The translations under genes were made by a program, and so were the position numbers. A stretch of 64,000 nt of DNA from Glaciecola sp965660625. Lineage in GTDB: Bacteria > Pseudomonadota > Gammaproteobacteria > Enterobacterales > Alteromonadaceae. This document shows positions 45,223-53,555 of this stretch, piece by piece (the stretch's first letter is position 1; each line of letters begins with the position of its first letter). Location: contig CBFIAR010000006.1 in the NCBI GenBank assembly GCA_965660625.1, positions 1 through 64,000 of the forward strand, written 5' to 3'. The notes beneath the pieces were generated by a model. It searched no databases, was not told the DNA's origin, and was given only the letters and a program-made list of their open reading frames with translations.

Positions 45223-46383
45223 ATGGCACGAATAAATATTGATCTTGAGCAGTATAATGAATTCATTAATTTATTATACGAAGCTTCTAATGACACCACC
45301 TCCGAGAGTTGGACGAAGCCGCTAAAAATATTACAGCGTACCTTTAAAGCCAACTACGTCACTTTGATTTTAAAATTACCCGAAGAAGACGATTTGGGCC
45401 TGATGGTGGCGGTCGGTAAAAATATTACTGAGTTACAAAGCGTACAAAGTTTGCCCTATCAATATAAACTGACCCCTTTTACTGACCAAGCCCTCGATAA
45501 AGTCTTTACAGTGAGTGACTTTATGACTGAAAGCGAGTGGCAGGCCAGTTCATATCGGCAGCACTGGTGCGCTGTAAATGATGTGTATCATGTGATGAGC
45601 GTTGATATTAGCACTGAAAACCACGGTAATTTACGGTTCAGAGTTACTCGCGATGCATCGCAAGAAAATTTTTCAGAATCTGATAAGGCTTTATGCGAAC
45701 TGCTCATTCCTCATTTTAGACGTTCTATCACTACTTTTTTGCATTTACATAGTAGCGCTTCTCTCGGTTCTCTTTATTCTCGTGCGATTGGCAGGCTATC
45801 TATCGCAACTATTACCATAGATGAGACGGGACGAGTGTTAGATAAAAACCTGTTTGCTAGCGAAATTCTGGATGCCTCAGACGGACTTAAAATCACAGCA
45901 GGTAAACTGACTGCTCAGCATCATACAGACAATAGTGAACTTAAACGTCTCATTAAAACGGCTTTTGAACATGGCGCAGGCCAAACCGTGCCGGAGGCGA
46001 TGTCGGTGTCACGACCATCGGGTGAAATAGCGCTAGGCTTAGTCATTGAGGTTATTCCGTCTTTAGATTGGGCTGAGGGTAAAGGCCATAGAAAAGCCGT
46101 GGTATACATACGAGATGCTATTGGTAAATCTACGACGAGTATCGACCTTTCTAAAAAACTTTTTGGCTTAACGCCAGCCGAAACAGCGCTAACACTACAA
46201 CTTATCAACGGTTTATCACTAGAAGAAGCGTCAGAAGTTTTGAATATACGTCGAAATACTGCGCGAGCTCACCTTCGCTCTATATTTTCTAAAACCGGAG
46301 TGCGCCGTCAAACTGAGCTAGTGCGCTTGTTTCTCAATAGTGTTGCTGCTTTGGGATACGACGAGTCAGCGGAACCACATTAA
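45223..46383 (+). CDS. LuxR-family transcriptional regulator, likely local regulator
   Basis: A 386-residue regulator. The C-terminal ~65 residues are a LuxR/GerE HTH (LFGLTPAETALTLQLINGLS, ARAHLRSIFSKTGV). The N-terminal ~300 residues look like one or two PAS/GAF-like sensor domains and carry no response-regulator Asp signature. Its size and layout resemble TeiR-type regulators of testosterone degradation in Comamonas. It stands in the middle of the region whose promoters share a 16-bp near-palindrome and is the best candidate for binding it; this is inferred. Confidence 0.85.
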   Translation: MARINIDLEQYNEFINLLYEASNDTTSESWTKPLKILQRTFKANYVTLILKLPEEDDLGLMVAVGKNITELQSVQSLPYQYKLTPFTDQALDKVFTVSDFMTESEWQASSYRQHWCAVNDVYHVMSVDISTENHGNLRFRVTRDASQENFSESDKALCELLIPHFRRSITTFLHLHSSASLGSLYSRAIGRLSIATITIDETGRVLDKNLFASEILDASDGLKITAGKLTAQHHTDNSELKRLIKTAFEHGAGQTVPEAMSVSRPSGEIALGLVIEVIPSLDWAEGKGHRKAVVYIRDAIGKSTTSIDLSKKLFGLTPAETALTLQLINGLSLEEASEVLNIRRNTARAHLRSIFSKTGVRRQTELVRLFLNSVAALGYDESAEPH

Positions 46384-46406
46384 TCATGTTGTTCTCAAAA
46401 AACGTA

Positions 46407-46442
46407 TTACCTCGAGATACGTCAATCAGTATCTTGAGGTAA
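46407..46442. terminator. Strong hairpin after the LuxR gene
   Basis: TTACCTCGAGATAC and GTATCTTGAGGTAA pair over 14 positions with one G-T, around an 8-base loop. It sits 24 bases after the stop codon. There is no T run on the plus strand, so it may be a weak terminator or an mRNA-stabilising structure. Confidence 0.45.
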
Positions 46443-46585
46443 ACTGGCAGCGATTATTAATGGTCGTAGAGTTAATTTTCTAACGCCAAAACATTTTCCC
46501 CAACTATCATATTTTTTATTAGCAATAAAGCTATATGAAAAAGTCTGCGCTACGATGCTACATTTTTAACAACTATTTAACTTAT

Positions 46586-46601
46586 TAGTCCATATGCATC
46601 A
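46586..46601 (+). promoter_or_regulatory. Copy of the shared 16-bp near-palindrome (MFS promoter)
   Basis: TAGTCCATATGCATCA, conserved in its left half (identical to the 41880 copy over nine bases) but weaker on the right. It is 131 bases upstream of the MFS gene. Confidence 0.45.
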
Positions 46602-46732
46602 TGAAGCCTGCGCAGTTATCTCTACTCTAGACACAGAGAACTAAATTTTGTGGGTGCATCACGGTGTTAGCCAATGGTTAATCGCTCTAGCTTTGCGCCT
46701 TAATTTATTGCTGTATTTTCTACGAGGTTTAT

Positions 46733-47935
46733 ATGAGCTTAGCGTACAAACAATCTGCTGCATTGATTCTAGCCGCTAGTTTTGCCTCCACCATTGGTGG
46801 GCTCCCCTTCAATTCATTGCCGATTCTGTTGGGTTCGTTAGCTGATTCTTTTGGCTTTGAGATGCAGGCCATTGGTATGTTAGGGTCTATTTGTTTTGCG
46901 GGCTATTTACTCGGCACCTTATTATCTGTTGTGATTATTAGTCGATTTTGTTTACGAAAATTAACGATAACATGCTCGGTATTTTCAGTGGTGTTGCTAC
47001 TGTTGTCGTCAGTATCAGATGCAAATTGGCAAATGCCACTATGGGCTTTTATTGGCTTTTTTGCAGCCCTAATGACGTGTCTTGGTTTGAGGGTTATCGG
47101 TCAGATGATTAACAAAGAGCGCGCATTGGGAGTTCGTCAGGGCATTGAGCTTGGTGTTACCGCAATGGTATTGTTTGTGATTCCGGCTTATGTGATCACT
47201 GCATTCGGCTATGCGGGTACAGCAGTGAGCCTATCTCTTATCATTTTAGTGCTGAGCATTAGCGTATTTTGGTTACCTAAAAATACACATCTCGATACGA
47301 CAGATAGCAGCATCAAAACTCAATTGGATATTCCACTTGGTGCTTGGTTAGCACTCGCAGTATTCTTGATCTTTGCTACTGGTAACATAGCCTTGTGGGC
47401 ATTTTTAGAACGCATGGGAAACAGCATTGAGTTAGCCCCTACTCAGATGGGAGTGGTATTTGCGGTGCTTAAATTGTTGGGCGGGGCAGCCGCTTTCTCA
47501 GTGGCACTAGTGGGAAGTCGCTTAGGTTTGCACAAACCGTATTTGATCGTGTTTATTGTGTTGACTATCGGGCTTTATTTAATCTGGCTGTCGTTTGCTG
47601 GCGGCGCTAAGCAATTTACGCTTTTTGCCTTGGGGGCGTGGATTTGGGAAGTGGCCTTTACTTGGGGGTGTGTGTTTCAAACCGCAGCAATAGCAAGACT
47701 CGACCCTAAAGGGCGCGCAATTATGTTGATTCCTGCTGCATTTGGCGTGAGTGCGATGATAGGGCCTGCTTTAGGCGGCTGGTTAGCAACATCAGGTTAT
47801 CATAGCATTTTGGTGTTAGCCTTTGGCGCCACCGTAGTCGCCGTTATTTGTTTCATGGGGCCACTAGCTAATCGTCAACGGCAATTATTTAGCAAACAAT
47901 TAAGTGAGTTGAATGCTCAACGAAACCCGTTATAA
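46733..47935 (+). CDS. MFS transporter
   Basis: A 400-residue inner-membrane protein with 12 predicted membrane segments in two halves around a short cytoplasmic loop (LPKNTHLDTTDSSIKTQLD). It shows the general MFS layout, with GYLLGTLLSVVIISRF in TM2 and a loop resembling motif A. Substrate unknown. The neighbouring motif copy links it to the catabolic genes, so import of the growth substrate or export of an intermediate is likely. It is transcribed alone and ends at a terminator shared with the convergent enoyl-CoA hydratase gene. Confidence 0.85.
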   Translation: MSLAYKQSAALILAASFASTIGGLPFNSLPILLGSLADSFGFEMQAIGMLGSICFAGYLLGTLLSVVIISRFCLRKLTITCSVFSVVLLLLSSVSDANWQMPLWAFIGFFAALMTCLGLRVIGQMINKERALGVRQGIELGVTAMVLFVIPAYVITAFGYAGTAVSLSLIILVLSISVFWLPKNTHLDTTDSSIKTQLDIPLGAWLALAVFLIFATGNIALWAFLERMGNSIELAPTQMGVVFAVLKLLGGAAAFSVALVGSRLGLHKPYLIVFIVLTIGLYLIWLSFAGGAKQFTLFALGAWIWEVAFTWGCVFQTAAIARLDPKGRAIMLIPAAFGVSAMIGPALGGWLATSGYHSILVLAFGATVVAVICFMGPLANRQRQLFSKQLSELNAQRNPL

Positions 47936-47946
47936 GAGAGTAAAAA

Positions 47947-47964
47947 AGCCAGCATAAGCTGGCT
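47947..47964 (-). terminator. Terminator between MFS and enoyl-CoA hydratase genes
   Basis: AGCCAGC and GCTGGCT form a perfect 7-bp stem with a 4-base loop; the six A on the left become a T run in the minus direction, so it best ends the hydratase transcript. Confidence 0.65.
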
Positions 47965-47990
47965 AAATACTTATTAACCATAGTAAGCTT

Positions 47991-48776
47991 TTACTTACCT
48001 TTAAACTCAGGGTGGCGCTTTTGTAAAAAAGCTTGCATGCCTTCGCGTTGATCTTGGGAGGCAAACAATATCGCGTTTGCTTTGCGCTCTAATGCCATCG
48101 CACTCGCTAAAGGCGCATCCATACCAGCCAAAATAACTTCTTTAATTTGCTCGGCCGCCAATGGGGGCATTCGCGCAATGCGTCGACAAGTTGCTAGCGC
48201 CTGACGGTGAACATCGATATCTTCGCATAACTCGCTTACTAAACCGCCTACCCATGCATCGTGCGCGCTAATTGGCTTGCCGGTTAATGCCATTTGCATG
48301 GCTTTTGCTTTACCTATAGCTCTTACCAAGCGCTGTGTTCCGCCGATGCCAGGCATAATGCCAATGGTAATTTCAGGTTGGCAAAAACTAGCGCTTTTAC
48401 CTGCAATAATAACGTCGGCCAACATAGCCAGCTCACATCCACCGCCATAGGCGTATCCGCATACCCCAGCTACAACGGGTTTGGGGCATTGTTCAATGGG
48501 GGCCCATAGTCGTTCAGTGTGACGCTGATAAATTTCTATCGGGTCAGCGTCAATTAAACCGGTGATATCACCCCCTGCAGCAAATACTTTGTCACCACCT
48601 GTTAACAAAATACAGCGAACATCGGGATTATTGCCCAGTTCGATAAAATACTCTGATAGCAAGGTTTGCAACTCTAAGCTCAGCGCATTAGTCGCCTGCG
48701 GGCGATTTAACCTTAATTCAGCTACACCTTCTTCTGGGTAGCTCAATAAAACTGTTGGTTCATTATGTTCGGGCAT
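47991..48776 (-). CDS. Enoyl-CoA hydratase/isomerase
   Basis: A 261-residue crotonase-family enzyme. The oxyanion-hole and CoA-binding patterns are KVFAAGGDITGL and GYAYGGGCELAMLADVIIAG; the usual second catalytic Glu lies in CQPEITIGIMPGIGGTQRL. It should hydrate trans-enoyl-CoA in beta-oxidation of the pathway's acyl-CoA. It is divergent from the SDR gene at 48946 with a near-palindrome copy between them. Confidence 0.92.
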   Translation of the reverse strand: MPEHNEPTVLLSYPEEGVAELRLNRPQATNALSLELQTLLSEYFIELGNNPDVRCILLTGGDKVFAAGGDITGLIDADPIEIYQRHTERLWAPIEQCPKPVVAGVCGYAYGGGCELAMLADVIIAGKSASFCQPEITIGIMPGIGGTQRLVRAIGKAKAMQMALTGKPISAHDAWVGGLVSELCEDIDVHRQALATCRRIARMPPLAAEQIKEVILAGMDAPLASAMALERKANAILFASQDQREGMQAFLQKRHPEFKGK

Positions 48777-48869
48777 CTATGTCTCCTAAACCTTGCGACA
48801 GTCTTATTGACGCGCATTCTACACATTTCTTTCTACCTTTATTGTTACTTTTTGCTGTTCGAGCCAGCA

Positions 48870-48885
48870 TCGTCCATATAGACGA
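48870..48885. promoter_or_regulatory. Copy of the shared 16-bp near-palindrome (hydratase and aldolase-cassette promoters)
   Basis: TCGTCCATATAGACGA, a near-perfect dyad, 60 bases before the SDR that opens the long plus-strand operon and 94 bases before the enoyl-CoA hydratase start on the other strand. Confidence 0.6.
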
Positions 48886-48945
48886 AGTTGCTTGACTAAG
48901 GTGCAATGTACACTGCTCAACATGATATTAATATAAGGTTCAGTA

Positions 48946-49740
48946 ATGTCTGCAAATACTGCGAATTTTAATCAGAAGTATCAAGATAAAGTTGTACTCG
49001 TAACCGGGGGCACTAAAGGTATCGGTTTTGGCATTGCCATGGGTTTCTTGTCCGCTGGCGCTGTGGTGCTTATATGCGGCCGTAAACAGCCAGACCGTCT
49101 GCCTGAAGTTTCACTAAACGGTGAACGAAAGCAAGCGCATTTTATACAAGCCGATGTGAAAGATTTAGATAGCACTTCAGCCATGTTTACTGCAATTGAG
49201 GAGCAGTATGGGGTTCTCGATGTGCTGATCAATAATGCAGGAGGCAGCCCTTTTGCACTGGCCGACAAAGCGTCACCTCGGTTTCATGAATCTATTATCA
49301 AACTCAACTTGATTGCGCCACTAAACGTTGCTCAGCAGGCCAATCAAATTATGCAAAAAAGCAGTGGCGTTATTATTTTCATTAGCAGTATCAGCGCGAT
49401 GCGTGCATCTCCTGGCACCGCCGCCTATGGAGCGGCGAAAGCGGGTATCCTATCGTTAGTAAAAACCTTGGCGGTAGAGTGGGCACCAAAAGTGCGTATT
49501 GTCGCGCTTAGCCCAGGATTAGTTAAAACGGAAAGTTCTCACCTGCACTATGGTGATGATGCGGGGATTGCCGCTGTTAGCGCCACTATTCCTGCAGGGC
49601 GCATGGCTGAACCTGAAGATGTTGCCAATGCATGCTTATTCTTGGCATCACCTGAAGCCAGTTATACTAGTGGCTGCAACTTACTATTAAATGGCGGCGG
49701 CGAAATGCCTGCCTTTCTCAACGCTAGCGAAAGCAAGTAG
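48946..49740 (+). CDS. Short-chain dehydrogenase/reductase
   Basis: A 264-residue SDR: VTGGTKGIGFGI, CGRKQ (NADP-type), NNAGGSPF, Ser in FISSISAMRA, and YGAAK. It opens a run of eight co-oriented genes (48946-57049) that ends at a terminator. Position before the MaoC-DUF35, Ltp2-like and dehydrogenase genes suggests it oxidises a 3-hydroxyacyl-CoA or ring hydroxyl, but substrate is not shown. Confidence 0.9.
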   Translation: MSANTANFNQKYQDKVVLVTGGTKGIGFGIAMGFLSAGAVVLICGRKQPDRLPEVSLNGERKQAHFIQADVKDLDSTSAMFTAIEEQYGVLDVLINNAGGSPFALADKASPRFHESIIKLNLIAPLNVAQQANQIMQKSSGVIIFISSISAMRASPGTAAYGAAKAGILSLVKTLAVEWAPKVRIVALSPGLVKTESSHLHYGDDAGIAAVSATIPAGRMAEPEDVANACLFLASPEASYTSGCNLLLNGGGEMPAFLNASESK

Positions 49741-49791
49741 TTAATTTATTTCACTTTAAGACTTCATCTTGATAAATGTAGGAGACGAACA

Positions 49792-50787
49792 TTGGCTAAA
49801 TATGAATGGTTAGCAGAAATCGAAGCAATGGTAGGGCACAAATATGGTCGTATCTATGCGTGGGATAAAGTCAATGAGGCTATGGTTCGGCAATGGTGTG
49901 AAGTGATGTCTGTTGAGAATCCTATTTATACTGATGCTGACTATGCAGCAAAAAGTCAACACGGGCACCTAGTGGCGCCCCCTGCAATGCTGCAAGCATG
50001 GTGTTTAGCAGGCTTCAACGAAACACTAGCACCCGGTTCAACTACAGAGAACCCTTACGGTGTGCTGAAGTTACTTGAAGCTCAAGGCTATCCAGCAGTG
50101 GTTGCCGTTAATTCAAATCTTCATTTTGATCGTTACATTGCTATTGGTGAGAAACTCTATTACACCACTACTTTTGATAGCATTAGCGAAGAGAAAACTA
50201 CGGCCTTGGGTACCGGATTTTTTGTGACGCTGAAGATGGTGTATTTTTCTGAGCACAGCAACGCTAAAGACGAAGAAAAAGTCGGTGAGATGCTGTTTCG
50301 CGTGTTCAAATTTAAGCCGGCTAACCCGCCAGAAAAGAAAAATTCAGGTAGTTCGGACAACGCAATGCCCAAAATGTTGAGACCTAAACCGGGGATCAGT
50401 GACGATAACCGCTTCTTCTGGGAAGGCTGTGATGTGAATGAGCTGCGTATTCAAGAATGTAAAAGTTGCCATAAACTTCAGCACCCACCGGCGCCGGTTT
50501 GCATGCACTGTCACTCTTTTGAGTTAGGATATAAATTAGCGAGTGGTAAAGGTCAACTTTATTCATTTGTAGTGATGCACCATCCGCACGTTCCACCGTT
50601 TGACAATCCTAATCCCATTGGCCTTATTGAGCTTGAAGAGGGCGTCCGCATTGCGGCAGGTTTATTGGGTGTTCAAGAGGGCGTAGCACCATTAATTGGT
50701 CAAGAGGTTGAAGTAGAATTTCACACCTACGAAGGTGATTTAACCTTGCCACAGTTTAGACTGATGTCAATCAAGGAGTCGTCATGA
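49792..50787 (+). CDS. MaoC-like / DUF35 OB-fold fusion (ChsH2-like hydratase subunit)
   Basis: A 331-residue two-domain protein. Residues ~5-180 form a MaoC-like hot-dog domain (FAS1_DH_region type); residues ~200-325 form a DUF35 domain with a rubredoxin-like zinc ribbon (CKSCHKLQHPPAPVCMHCH, two CxxC pairs) and an OB-fold. This is the layout of ChsH2, which in actinobacterial cholesterol degradation pairs with ChsH1 through its MaoC part and with the aldolase Ltp2 through DUF35. Both partners are encoded in the same operon here. It starts at TTG 49792 behind AGGAG; the ATGA at the end overlaps the dehydrogenase gene. Confidence 0.87.
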   Translation: MAKYEWLAEIEAMVGHKYGRIYAWDKVNEAMVRQWCEVMSVENPIYTDADYAAKSQHGHLVAPPAMLQAWCLAGFNETLAPGSTTENPYGVLKLLEAQGYPAVVAVNSNLHFDRYIAIGEKLYYTTTFDSISEEKTTALGTGFFVTLKMVYFSEHSNAKDEEKVGEMLFRVFKFKPANPPEKKNSGSSDNAMPKMLRPKPGISDDNRFFWEGCDVNELRIQECKSCHKLQHPPAPVCMHCHSFELGYKLASGKGQLYSFVVMHHPHVPPFDNPNPIGLIELEEGVRIAAGLLGVQEGVAPLIGQEVEVEFHTYEGDLTLPQFRLMSIKESS

Positions 50788-51917
50788 ATTTTAATCTAAC
50801 AGAAGAGCAACTTGCTATTGCCGATATGGCGACAAGCCTGTTCACTGATACCTGCACCGATCAATACTTGCGCGACTACGATGACGCGGGGCAAGGTACG
50901 ATGTCTGACTTGTGGACGGCATCGATTCAAACAGGCTTGCAGGGTGTCATTATTCCTGAAGCGAACGGTGGCATTGATTTGGGTATGACGGAGCTTAGCT
51001 TAGTACTGCAAGCACAAGGCGGTTCGTTAGTGCAAGTGCCACTATGGCGTCACCAGGTAGCGGCTGCCGCTATTGCTAAATTTGCTGGCAGCGACTTCGC
51101 TGCAGTGGTGGCTGCTGCAGCAGAAGGAAGTAATTTATTAACCTTGGCATTTAATTTGGTTAATACGACCAGCGGTGCTGACATTATTGCTCAGCAAAAC
51201 GGTGATTCAATAGAACTTAACGGTCTAGTGCAGGCTGTTGCAGTTGCAGGTTTAGCCGATTTTGTTTTGTTACCTTTTACCCTTAATGGTGTAACCCGTT
51301 GGGCAGTCCTTGATAGCAAAGTCGCAGGTTTGTCTTTGGTAGCCGGACAAATGACCCATGGCGAAGAAGTAGCAGACATGCATCTGAAGAATGTTGTGAT
51401 AGCTAGCTCAGCCTTACTTGCACCAAAAGCCAATAACTGGGTGCTACCCCGAATTTTTGGATCATTGGCTGCTCTGCAGTTGGGCGTTAGCGAAGCACAA
51501 ATTAATAAAACGGTAGAATATGTGACTGAGCGTCAACAGTTTGGCCGTGCGATTGGTACCTTCCAAGCCGTGCAAATGACGATGGCGGATACCAAAATCG
51601 CCCTGGAAGCGCTACGCAGCAATTTATGGCAGCTATGCTACCGACTTGATAATGACCTAGCATGTGAGCACGAAGCTTATGCTACGGCGTGGCACGCTTG
51701 TGATGCTGGCCATAAAATAGGTCATGCGGCTCAGCATGTGCACGGCGGCTTTGGTGTTGACGTAAGTTATATCATTTTCAGGTACTTGTATTGGAGTCGG
51801 GCGATCAGTTTAAATTTAGGCGGCAGTCCCGCATTGTTAGCAAAGCTTGGCGAAGTATTAAGCGCAAACGATAAACTTGGTTGGAAATATAACCTGGATG
51901 AAAACTATGCAAACTGA
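50784..51917 (+). CDS. Acyl-CoA dehydrogenase subunit, reduced type (ChsE-like alpha/beta pair member)
   Basis: A 377-residue acyl-CoA dehydrogenase-fold protein. The C-terminal helical domain has ERQQFGRAIGTFQAVQMTMAD and HVHGGFGVDVS. The middle FAD-contact motif (SEPNAGSD in normal members) is not recognisable, and a catalytic Glu is not obvious. Such incomplete members occur in heteromeric alpha2beta2 enzymes (ChsE1-ChsE2, Scd pairs), where one subunit gives the base and the pair shares FAD. It overlaps the ChsH2-like gene by four bases and precedes the small MaoC gene. Its partner may be another of the four dehydrogenase genes in this operon. Confidence 0.85.
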   Translation: MNFNLTEEQLAIADMATSLFTDTCTDQYLRDYDDAGQGTMSDLWTASIQTGLQGVIIPEANGGIDLGMTELSLVLQAQGGSLVQVPLWRHQVAAAAIAKFAGSDFAAVVAAAAEGSNLLTLAFNLVNTTSGADIIAQQNGDSIELNGLVQAVAVAGLADFVLLPFTLNGVTRWAVLDSKVAGLSLVAGQMTHGEEVADMHLKNVVIASSALLAPKANNWVLPRIFGSLAALQLGVSEAQINKTVEYVTERQQFGRAIGTFQAVQMTMADTKIALEALRSNLWQLCYRLDNDLACEHEAYATAWHACDAGHKIGHAAQHVHGGFGVDVSYIIFRYLYWSRAISLNLGGSPALLAKLGEVLSANDKLGWKYNLDENYAN

Positions 51918-52353
51918 AAATATGCAGATTGAAGAAACGCAAGCTAAAACCATGCAATTTAACGACGTTCAGATCGGCGATAAATTACCTGAGCTAGCTA
52001 TTCCTATTACTGTCGGCTTAATTACCAGTGGAGCAATCGCTACCCGTGATTTTTTTCCTGGGCATCATGATAAAGACGCTGCAATCGAGCTAGGCTCACC
52101 GCACATTTTTATGAATATTTTGACCACTAACGGTCTAGTACAGAGCTTTGTGGAACGCTGGAGTGGCCCTGATAGTCTTTTCCAAGATATCGACATCAAA
52201 TTGGGCATGCCAAATTATCCAGGCGACACTATGACTTTTAAAGGTCAAGTAACGGCAACCGACGTGCAAAACAAAACCGTTGAGGTCAGTTTGGCGGGTC
52301 AAAACCAATACGGTACACATGTTAATGGCACTGTGCGATTAGTATTGCCATGA
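51907..52353 (+). CDS. Small MaoC-like hydratase (ChsH1-like)
   Basis: A 148-residue single hot-dog protein. The hydratase active-site pattern is RDFFPGHHDKDAA (Asp and His), followed by SPHIFMNILTTNGLVQSF. ChsH1 has this size and carries the catalytic residues, while ChsH2 supplies the second hot-dog domain. It should hydrate the alpha-beta double bond of a branched side-chain enoyl-CoA. The start is uncertain; ATG 51907 overlaps the previous stop and has GGA eight bases upstream; 51898 and 51922 are alternatives. Confidence 0.85.
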   Translation: MQTENMQIEETQAKTMQFNDVQIGDKLPELAIPITVGLITSGAIATRDFFPGHHDKDAAIELGSPHIFMNILTTNGLVQSFVERWSGPDSLFQDIDIKLGMPNYPGDTMTFKGQVTATDVQNKTVEVSLAGQNQYGTHVNGTVRLVLP

Positions 52354-52369
52354 GCTTAGGAGACACAAA

Positions 52370-53545
52370 ATGAATGATTCAATTAGCGGTAAAACCGCCA
52401 TTGTCGGCTTAGGTGCTACCGAATTTTCTAAAAACTCAGGTCGCACTGAATTGCGCTTAGCGATGGAAGCAATACTCGAGGCATTAAAAGATGCAGGTAT
52501 TGACCCCAGTGAAGTAGACGGCTTCAGCAGTTATTCTGTGGACAAAGTACCTGAGTATGAAATTGCTCGCTTGCTAGGCTGTAAAGAGGTGAAGTTCTTT
52601 TCACAAATTCCTCATGGAGGCGGCGCCGCATGCGCTCCCATTATGCATGCTGCAATGGCAGTAGCCACCGGTGTTTGTAAGACGGTTGTAGTTTATAGAG
52701 CCATGAACGAGCGTTCATGGTATCGCTTCGGTACCGGAACTTATGGCTTTGGGGCAACGCCTATTTTTGAAAATACTAACTATGGCTGGTATATGCCTCA
52801 TGGGTTTCATACTCCCGCAAGTTGGGTAGGAATGTTTGCTCAACGTTACATGCATGAGTATGGCGCAACATCTGAAGACTTCGGTAAAATTGCCGTGGCC
52901 GCAAGAGATTTTGCTGCCACCAATCCTGCCGCATTCTTTTATGAAAAGCCGATCACTTTAGAAGACCATCAAGCATCTAAATGGATTTGTGAGCCATTAC
53001 ATTTACTCGACTGTTGCCAAGAGTCAGACGGTGCCGTTGCGATGATTATTACCAGTGCCGATAGAGCGAAGGATTTAAAGCAAAAACCAGTGTCGATAAA
53101 AGCAGCTTCGCAAGGAATTGCAGAAGGTCAGCAGATCATGACGTCATATTACCGCGAGGATATTACTGGTTTACCCGAAATGGGGGTTGTGGCAAAAGAG
53201 CTATATGCGCAATCGCGTCTTGGCCCAGAGGATTTCCAAACTGCTATTATTTACGATCATTTTACACCGTTTGTCTTGCCACAGCTTGAGGAGTTCGGTT
53301 TTGCAGAGCGTGGTCAAGCAAAGGACTTTATTCGCGCTGGTCATCATGCTAGAGGTGGTAAGTTGCCCATCAACACTCATGGTGGACAGTTGGGCGAAGC
53401 CTATATCCATGGAATGAATGGTGTGGCTGAGGCGGTTAGGCAAGTGCGGGGCAGTTCAGTTAATCAAGTAGATAATGTGGAAAATGTGTTAGTGACGGCG
53501 GGTACCGGCGTGCCTACCAGCGGTTTGATTTTAGGAAAGGTTTAA
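52370..53545 (+). CDS. Ltp2-like thiolase-fold aldolase (lipid-transfer protein)
   Basis: A 391-residue thiolase-superfamily protein with the SCP2-thiolase-like pattern of Ltp2. EYGATSEDFG (~164-172) is followed by EPLHLLDCCQESDG (~208-221). YDHFTPFVLPQLEEFGF holds Tyr295, and THGGQLGEAYIHGMNG holds Tyr345. In Ltp2-type aldolases tyrosines replace the thiolase cysteine chemistry and cleave a beta-hydroxyacyl-CoA to a ketone plus acyl-CoA. The partner DUF35 domain is encoded three genes upstream. Together with the MaoC proteins this points to removal of a branched side chain without a beta-keto intermediate. Spacing to neighbours is short (16 and 10 bases). Confidence 0.87.
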   Translation: MNDSISGKTAIVGLGATEFSKNSGRTELRLAMEAILEALKDAGIDPSEVDGFSSYSVDKVPEYEIARLLGCKEVKFFSQIPHGGGAACAPIMHAAMAVATGVCKTVVVYRAMNERSWYRFGTGTYGFGATPIFENTNYGWYMPHGFHTPASWVGMFAQRYMHEYGATSEDFGKIAVAARDFAATNPAAFFYEKPITLEDHQASKWICEPLHLLDCCQESDGAVAMIITSADRAKDLKQKPVSIKAASQGIAEGQQIMTSYYREDITGLPEMGVVAKELYAQSRLGPEDFQTAIIYDHFTPFVLPQLEEFGFAERGQAKDFIRAGHHARGGKLPINTHGGQLGEAYIHGMNGVAEAVRQVRGSSVNQVDNVENVLVTAGTGVPTSGLILGKV

Positions 53546-53555
53546 GGAGAGCACC

